Assembly (NCBI GenBank): GCA_003165115.1
Contig: PLSJ01000131.1
Location: forward strand, 1 to 16,307
Origin: Syntrophaceae bacterium
GTDB taxonomy: Bacteria > Desulfobacterota > Syntrophorhabdia > Syntrophorhabdales > WCHB1-27
Length of the DNA: 16,307 bases
Reading direction: 5' to 3'
Below, piece by piece: positions 12,270 to 16,307 of the stretch (position 1 is its first letter; the number at the start of each line of letters is the position of its first letter). The notes below the pieces were generated by a model. It was given only the letters and a program-made list of their open reading frames with translations. It had not been told where the DNA came from and did no database searches. Both the position numbers and the translations under genes were made by a program.

Positions 12270-12740
12270 TTGAGAAATGACGCTTCTCTCTTTATACTCG
12301 GTTTCGGACTCGTCGCGATGACGCTCGCCTCTACAGGCATGACGCATGCGTCGCTGGGCGAGCATGCCGACTCTATCGACTCCGACAGGGAGGTGCTCTC
12401 GGCGAGACGGGGCGCCTCTACCGCGCGAAACGGCTATGCCGTCCACGAGATGACATCGGATGCGACTACCGTCAGGGAATACGTATCGCCGTCGGGGATC
12501 GTATTCGGGATCGCCTGGAACGGGCTGATGCATCCCGATCTCACCCGGCTTCTCGGCTCCTATGCCGCCCAATACCACGATACCCTGCAGCGGACCCGGC
12601 GCCAGCCCGGCCTCAGACATCAAGAGGTAAAAACGGACGGCGTTGTCGTCGAGCAATGGGGGCACATGAGGAGCCTCCAGGGCCGGGCCTATGCGCCGGA
12701 CCTTATCCCGCCGGGGGTGAGCGTGGACGACATCAGGTAG
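12270..12740 (+). CDS. Exported DUF2844 family protein
   Basis: 156 residues beginning at a TTG (12270). This start is preferred because GGAAGGA sits six bases upstream and because the translation then opens directly with a signal peptide (RNDASLFILGFGLVAMTLAS, cleavage near THA-S). The ATG at 12246 has no ribosome site. The mature part matches the DUF2844 pattern: an opening ASLGEHADSIDSDRE, then YAVHEMTSDATTVREYVSPSGIVFGIAWNGLMHPDLTRLLGSY. Function of the family is unknown; it is a periplasmic protein of proteobacteria. The C-terminus (GRAYAPDLIPPGVSVDDIR) is typical. GGGGG near the 3' end could pair with CCCCC (12742-12746), which is followed by TTTTT, hinting at a weak terminator. Confidence 0.8.
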   Translation: MRNDASLFILGFGLVAMTLASTGMTHASLGEHADSIDSDREVLSARRGASTARNGYAVHEMTSDATTVREYVSPSGIVFGIAWNGLMHPDLTRLLGSYAAQYHDTLQRTRRQPGLRHQEVKTDGVVVEQWGHMRSLQGRAYAPDLIPPGVSVDDIR

Positions 12741-12783
12741 TGGCCCCCTTTTTCCTATTCCTCCGGTTCTTTTCAGGAAAGTC

Positions 12784-12813
12784 TTGACGCAGCGATTGCT
12801 TTTGGATTATGTA
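12784..12813 (+). promoter_or_regulatory. Candidate promoter for the 48-residue protein
   Basis: TTGACG (12784-12789, 5/6) and TATGTA (12808-12813, weak) are 18 nt apart, about 25 nt before the predicted ATG. The -10 is only a half match. Confidence 0.35.
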
Positions 12814-12843
12814 TCTATAGCTATGGGAATGACGCAGGGGGAC

Positions 12844-12990
12844 ATGAATAAGGAAAAGCTCGTAAAGATCATACAGGAACTGCTCAAAACAGGCGAAGAG
12901 CTCGATTTCCTTACGGAACTGAGAAAGGAAGACCTGGAAAAACTGGTTGCCTCCATCAGGGACGGGATCGACCGGTCCGGGAAACAATAA
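12844..12990 (+). CDS. 48-residue helical small protein
   Basis: Not recognised. The ATG at 12844 follows AGGGGGA three to four bases upstream; the frame runs back to 12784, but that segment overlaps the promoter and lacks a start site. The peptide is strongly helix-forming and charged with regular leucines: NKEKLVKIIQELLKTGEEL, DFLTELRKEDLEKLVASI, then a short hydrophilic tail. The pattern suggests two amphipathic helices, as in small adaptor or anti-regulator proteins. No cysteine and no membrane segment. It is followed by an AT-rich hairpin. Confidence 0.55.
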   Translation: MNKEKLVKIIQELLKTGEELDFLTELRKEDLEKLVASIRDGIDRSGKQ

Positions 12991-12991
12991 C

Positions 12992-13021
12992 AATATTTTA
13001 TTGCGCAGTGCAAATATTTTT
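12992..13021 (+). terminator. Weak AT-rich hairpin-terminator
   Basis: AATATTT (12992-12998) and AAATATT (13012-13018) form a 7-bp stem, followed by TTT. It begins one base after the 48-residue gene's stop codon. The all-AT stem makes it weak. Confidence 0.4.
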
Positions 13022-13068
13022 ACGGACCCCCTTAAAGCCGGTACGGCCCCTTACCTAAGGAATCGCTG

Positions 13069-13374
13069 ATGAAAAAAGGCCTGTCCTGTCTGCTCTGTCT
13101 GGCGCTGGCGTTCTGCATCCTTCACGGATGCAGCTTCCTTAGGCCCCAGGAAACGGACGAAAAGCTTTCCGACACCGTCATTGCCTCCGAGATCAGGGCC
13201 AGGATCGAGCAAGCCGGGTTGCCGCCGGTCAGGGTCTTTGTCCTCGATGGCCGGGTGACGCTGAGCGGCACCGTGCCGAGCCAGGAGGCAAAGCAGAAGA
13301 TCGTTGCCCTTGCGAAGAGCGTGGAGGACGTCGTGCTGGTGACCGCGGACCTTCAGCTTCAGAAAATACGATAG
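13069..13374 (+). CDS. BON-domain lipoprotein
   Basis: 101 residues. The lipobox LHGC puts the lipidated cysteine at residue 21, after a short hydrophobic signal. Residues 33-100 form one BON (OsmY/nodulation) domain: SDTVIASEIRARIEQAG, then VRVFVLDGRVTLSGTVPSQEAKQKIVALAKSVEDVVLV, with the conserved Gly-x-Val-x-Leu-x-Gly turn. BON domains are thought to bind phospholipid surfaces or other envelope proteins; single-domain lipoproteins of this kind are usually linked to envelope maintenance. AAGGA lies eight bases upstream of the ATG. The debranching enzyme gene follows after 24 nt and is probably co-transcribed, though the two functions are not obviously related. Confidence 0.88.
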   Translation: MKKGLSCLLCLALAFCILHGCSFLRPQETDEKLSDTVIASEIRARIEQAGLPPVRVFVLDGRVTLSGTVPSQEAKQKIVALAKSVEDVVLVTADLQLQKIR

Positions 13375-13398
13375 GTCCATTCGGCCAGGGGAGTGCGG

Positions 13399-15516
13399 AT
13401 GAAAAAGGACCAACATGATCGTCCATCGCCCGTGAGGCGCCCCGGCCCTTTGCGGACCTATCCCGGTTACCCCTTGCCGCTTGGGGTCCATCTCCACGAC
13501 GATGGGGCGCAATTCGCCCTCTTCAGCCGCGGCGCCAGGGCGGTAAGCCTGCTCCTCTTCGAGGACCTTCGCGATGCGCTTCCCTCCCAGACCATTACAC
13601 TCGACCCCATGTACCACCGGACGGGCGACATCTGGCACATATGGGTCGAAGGCATCGGTGCGGGCCAGCTTTACGCCTATCGCGTGGACGGTCCATACAA
13701 CCCGCGCGAGGGCGAGCGTTTCAGCAAACACAAGCTGCTCCTCGACCCCTACGCGACCGCTCTCTCCTCCCGCCCCCAATGGGATTTCCACAAGGCGAAG
13801 GGCTTCGACACCACGTCCCCTCTCGTCGACCTCTCCCTCTCCATCCAGGACAATGCGGACTCCGTGCCCCGATGCATCGTGACGGGTAACCGGTTCGACT
13901 GGGAGGAAAGCACGCCGCCGAAGACGTCATGGTCGGAGACCGTCATCTATGAGACTCACGTGTTGGGGCTCACCATACACCCCTCGTCGGGCGCGAAAGC
14001 ACCCGGCACATTCGGCGGCGTCGTCGAAAAGATCCCTTACTTCAAGGAACTGGGGATCACCGCCGTCGAGCTCCTTCCGATCCAGGAGTTCAACGAACAT
14101 GAATCGGAAAAACTGAACCCCCTGACCTGCGAGCCGCTCACAAACTACTGGGGCTACAGCACCGTCGCTTTTTTTGCGCCGAAGTCGGCCTACGCGGGGG
14201 ACGTTCCGGAAGGCAGCCAGGTGCAGGAGTTCAAAGGGATGGTGAAGGAGCTGCATAAAGCGGGCATCGAGATCATTCTCGACATCGTCTTCAACCATTC
14301 GGCCGAGGGCAACGAGCTTGGGCCGACCCTCTCGTTCCGGGGCCTCGACAACACGATTTACTATATGCTGGAAAAAGACCGGCGCTGCTACCGGAATTAT
14401 TCGGGGTGCGGCAATACGATCAATTGCAACCACCCGGTGGTACGCCAGTTTATCATCGACTGCCTCACCTACTGGGTGGTGAAGATGCACGTGGACGGTT
14501 TCCGCTTCGACCTCGCCTCCGTGATGGGACGCGACGAGGACGGTGCGATCATGAGGAACCCGCCGCTGCTCGCCGAGATATCGGAAAACCCCATACTGAG
14601 GGAGACGAAGCTCATCGCGGAGGCCTGGGATGCGGCGGGGGCCTACCAGGTCGGCTCTTTCCCCGGCCACCGGTGGTCGGAGTGGAACGGCAGATACCGC
14701 GACGACATCCGTATGTTCTGGAGGGGCGACCCGGGGATGGCAGGCACCCTGGCGAGCCGCATCTCGGGAAGCGCGGACATCTACCAGAAGGCGGGCAAGG
14801 AGCCGGTGAACAGCATAAATTTCGTCACCTGCCACGACGGGTTCACCCTGAACGACCTTGTCAGCTATAACGAGAAGCATAATGAGGCCAATGGGGAGGG
14901 CAACCGAGACGGTACGGACTGGAATTGCAGCTACAATCACGGCGTCGAAGGGCCATCGGACGATCCGGGCATAGAGGCGATCAGGGTCCGGCAGATCAAG
15001 AATTTTATCGCGACCCTATTCATCTCTCGCGGCGTGCCCCTTTTCCTCGGCGGCGACGAGTTCAGGCGGACGCAAAGGGGCAATAACAACGCATTCTGCC
15101 AGGATAACGAGGTATCGTGGCACAACTGGGATCTGCTGCGGAAGAACCGCGAGATCTTCACGTTCGCCAGAGAGATGATCGCATTCCGGAAAAGGAACGA
15201 GGTGCTGAGAGAGGTGAAGTTCTACACGGACAAGGACATCGCCTGGTATGGCCCCGACGGCGGCCCGCAGGACTGGGCTTACGAGGGCCGGAGCCTTGGG
15301 GCCATGATCCGCGGGAAGGACCCGTTGTACCTCATGTTCCATGCCGGTTTTGCGGACAAGGAGTTTGTCCTGCCGCCTGCCCCCGTGGGCAAGACCTGGC
15401 GCTGCGCGGTGGACACGTCGAGGGGCGTGTGGCCGGCAGGCCGGGAGGAGTCGCTCCGGCACCGGGATAGCTTCACCATGAAGCTGCGCTCTATGGCAAT
15501 ACTTATCGCACGGTAG
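13399..15516 (+). CDS. glgX: Glycogen debranching enzyme, GlgX/isoamylase type
   Basis: Hydrolyses alpha-1,6 branch points of glycogen or limit dextrins in the cytosol. 705 residues, in the range of GlgX/TreX (about 650-720). The start is the ATG at 13399, with AGGGGAG five bases upstream; an in-frame GTG two codons earlier overlaps that site. An N-terminal CBM48-like beta domain (about 20-120, PLPLGVHLHDDGAQFALFSRGA) precedes a GH13 catalytic barrel. The catalytic triad is visible: nucleophile D371 in DGFRFDLASV, acid/base E408 in LIAEAWD, and D480 in FVTCHDGF. NYWGYSTVAFFAPKSAYA and DIVFNHSAEGNELGP are further GH13_11 landmarks, and GHRWSEWNGRYRDD is characteristic of GlgX. The C-terminal beta domain ends at residue 705 without truncation. 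No other glycogen genes are in the window. Confidence 0.95.
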   Translation: MKKDQHDRPSPVRRPGPLRTYPGYPLPLGVHLHDDGAQFALFSRGARAVSLLLFEDLRDALPSQTITLDPMYHRTGDIWHIWVEGIGAGQLYAYRVDGPYNPREGERFSKHKLLLDPYATALSSRPQWDFHKAKGFDTTSPLVDLSLSIQDNADSVPRCIVTGNRFDWEESTPPKTSWSETVIYETHVLGLTIHPSSGAKAPGTFGGVVEKIPYFKELGITAVELLPIQEFNEHESEKLNPLTCEPLTNYWGYSTVAFFAPKSAYAGDVPEGSQVQEFKGMVKELHKAGIEIILDIVFNHSAEGNELGPTLSFRGLDNTIYYMLEKDRRCYRNYSGCGNTINCNHPVVRQFIIDCLTYWVVKMHVDGFRFDLASVMGRDEDGAIMRNPPLLAEISENPILRETKLIAEAWDAAGAYQVGSFPGHRWSEWNGRYRDDIRMFWRGDPGMAGTLASRISGSADIYQKAGKEPVNSINFVTCHDGFTLNDLVSYNEKHNEANGEGNRDGTDWNCSYNHGVEGPSDDPGIEAIRVRQIKNFIATLFISRGVPLFLGGDEFRRTQRGNNNAFCQDNEVSWHNWDLLRKNREIFTFAREMIAFRKRNEVLREVKFYTDKDIAWYGPDGGPQDWAYEGRSLGAMIRGKDPLYLMFHAGFADKEFVLPPAPVGKTWRCAVDTSRGVWPAGREESLRHRDSFTMKLRSMAILIAR

Positions 15517-15564
15517 ACGGCCACGGGAGCGTCCGGACAAGATGTCTCGTGAGAGTGTATTCAC

Positions 15565-16191
15565 GTGAAAGAGTCCTATTATCCGCTTTTTTTTCGCCTC
15601 ACCGGCACGCTGTGCATTGTCGTTGGAGGCGGCAGGGTTGCCGAGCGAAAGGCGCGGGCACTTCTTGCGGCCGGGGCCGTGGTGCGGCTCATCAGCCCGA
15701 AAGTCACCGGCGGGCTCTCCGGACTTCATCTCCAGGGCAGAATAGAGCTGGTGGCGCGGGACTACCGTGAGGGCGACCTGAAAGGGGCCACGCTCGTTTT
15801 CGCCGCAACGGATAAAGGTGAGGTGAACGGACGGGTGCGTGAAGAATCGCGGCGCCTCGCCATTCCCCTGAACGCCGTCGATAACCCCGGCATGTGCGAT
15901 TTTATCGTCCCCAGCCTGATAAGGAAGGGGCCTCTCCTTATCGCGATCTCCACCTCTGGTGTCCTGCCTTTATTGTCGAAAAAGCTGCGGGTGGAGATCA
16001 CAAAGAGCCTGACGCCCGATTATACGGCATACGTGAGGCGGGTTGGGGCATTTAGGAGATACCTCCTCCAAAATGTGGAAAACGGCCGTCAGAGAAGGGA
16101 AATCATGAAACGTGTGAGCGAGGCCGACATCCATGAGGTCAGCCGCATGACCCTGGGGGAGATGAAAAAACGCTTCCTGGCGCCCGGATGA
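15565..16191 (+). CDS. Precorrin-2 dehydrogenase / sirohydrochlorin synthase (Met8/CysG-N type)
   Basis: Oxidises precorrin-2 to sirohydrochlorin with NAD+, and in some members inserts iron to give siroheme; cytosolic tetrapyrrole branch enzyme. 208 residues, as for the stand-alone form. The Rossmann segment CIVVGGGRVAERKARALLAAGA has GGG at 21-23. NAVDNPGMCDF holds the conserved aspartate (D106) used for catalysis. FIVPSLIRKGPLLIAISTSGVLPLLSKKLR is the family's substrate/dimer segment; the usual ISTGG-SP reads ISTSGVLP here. The C-terminal third is helical. The start is a GTG at 15565 with only a weak upstream GAGAG; no better in-frame start appears. In many deltaproteobacteria this gene precedes cytochrome c assembly and hemA genes, which would lie past the window end. 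The final 116 nt hold no clear gene. Confidence 0.93.
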   Translation: MKESYYPLFFRLTGTLCIVVGGGRVAERKARALLAAGAVVRLISPKVTGGLSGLHLQGRIELVARDYREGDLKGATLVFAATDKGEVNGRVREESRRLAIPLNAVDNPGMCDFIVPSLIRKGPLLIAISTSGVLPLLSKKLRVEITKSLTPDYTAYVRRVGAFRRYLLQNVENGRQRREIMKRVSEADIHEVSRMTLGEMKKRFLAPG

Positions 16192-16307
16192 GGCCCCTGG
16201 CAGAGGTGATATCTTCCATGACTTATCGGCGACAAACATCGTGGAAACGGCCGGGCATCAAGGCAAACTTCAGGGCGGCATACCTCACTAGTTCCCGCTA
16301 ACTTTTT

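Noticed and set aside
12075..12665. 196-codon minus-strand open frame over the structured region
   Set aside because: Antisense to the DUF2844 gene for most of its length and runs through the inverted repeats; no start signal.
13927..14940. 337-codon minus-strand open frame
   Set aside because: Antisense to the GH13 barrel of glgX; no recognisable protein.
16218..16301. 27-codon frame after GAGGTGA downstream of the sirohydrochlorin synthase gene
   Set aside because: Too short and without a recognisable pattern; the Shine-Dalgarno-like match alone is not enough.

Overview
The window looks like ordinary chromosome from a GC-rich Gram-negative bacterium. Supporting signs are an outer-membrane porin with a C-terminal Phe, lipobox lipoproteins and exported periplasmic-type proteins. 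The spermidine route (agmatinase, carboxy(nor)spermidine synthase, carboxy(nor)spermidine decarboxylase), the style of the ModE-HTH regulator and the mix of small exported unknowns fit Desulfobacterota / deltaproteobacteria (a Syntrophorhabdus-like lineage is my guess, unproven). No phage, integrase, transposase, CRISPR, tRNA or rRNA was found.

Layout. (1) 1-3280, + strand: a polyamine operon, with an agmatinase cut by the window edge, carboxynorspermidine synthase and carboxynorspermidine decarboxylase; the last carries an unusual N-terminal extension of about 70 residues. (2) 3330-3887: greA with its own sigma70-type promoter. (3) 3932-5995: a short ModE-type HTH regulator (- strand), divergent from a porin (+ strand) that ends in a textbook terminator. 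The regulator's promoter places the predicted transcript start on its ATG, so the mRNA is probably leaderless. (4) 6029-6505: a bacterioferritin gene broken after about 88 codons, lying between two inverted copies of a GC-rich palindromic repeat. (5) 6622-8688: a Ttd14-like P-loop ATPase/GTPase fused to a CYTH domain (- strand), divergent from an unrecognised two-part cytosolic protein. (6) 8787-13374: small exported or unknown proteins: a lytic transglycosylase, a Pro/Gly-rich secreted protein, an EF-hand protein, a tiny lipoprotein, an orphan 97-residue protein behind a sigma54-type promoter with two upstream tandem sites, a structured non-coding stretch, a DUF2844 protein, a 48-residue helical protein and a BON lipoprotein. 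(7) 13399-16191: a GlgX-type glycogen debranching enzyme and a Met8/CysG-N-type sirohydrochlorin synthase (precorrin-2 dehydrogenase).

How they work together. The first three genes make one pathway: agmatine to putrescine, then putrescine plus aspartate semialdehyde to carboxyspermidine, then spermidine (or the norspermidine equivalents). The BON lipoprotein and glgX are 24 nt apart and probably co-transcribed. The middle third is a series of short, mostly separately promoted genes for envelope or periplasmic proteins. The most unusual signals are the sigma54-controlled orphan gene with the hairpin-rich region downstream, the leaderless regulator promoter, and the repeat-flanked bacterioferritin remnant.
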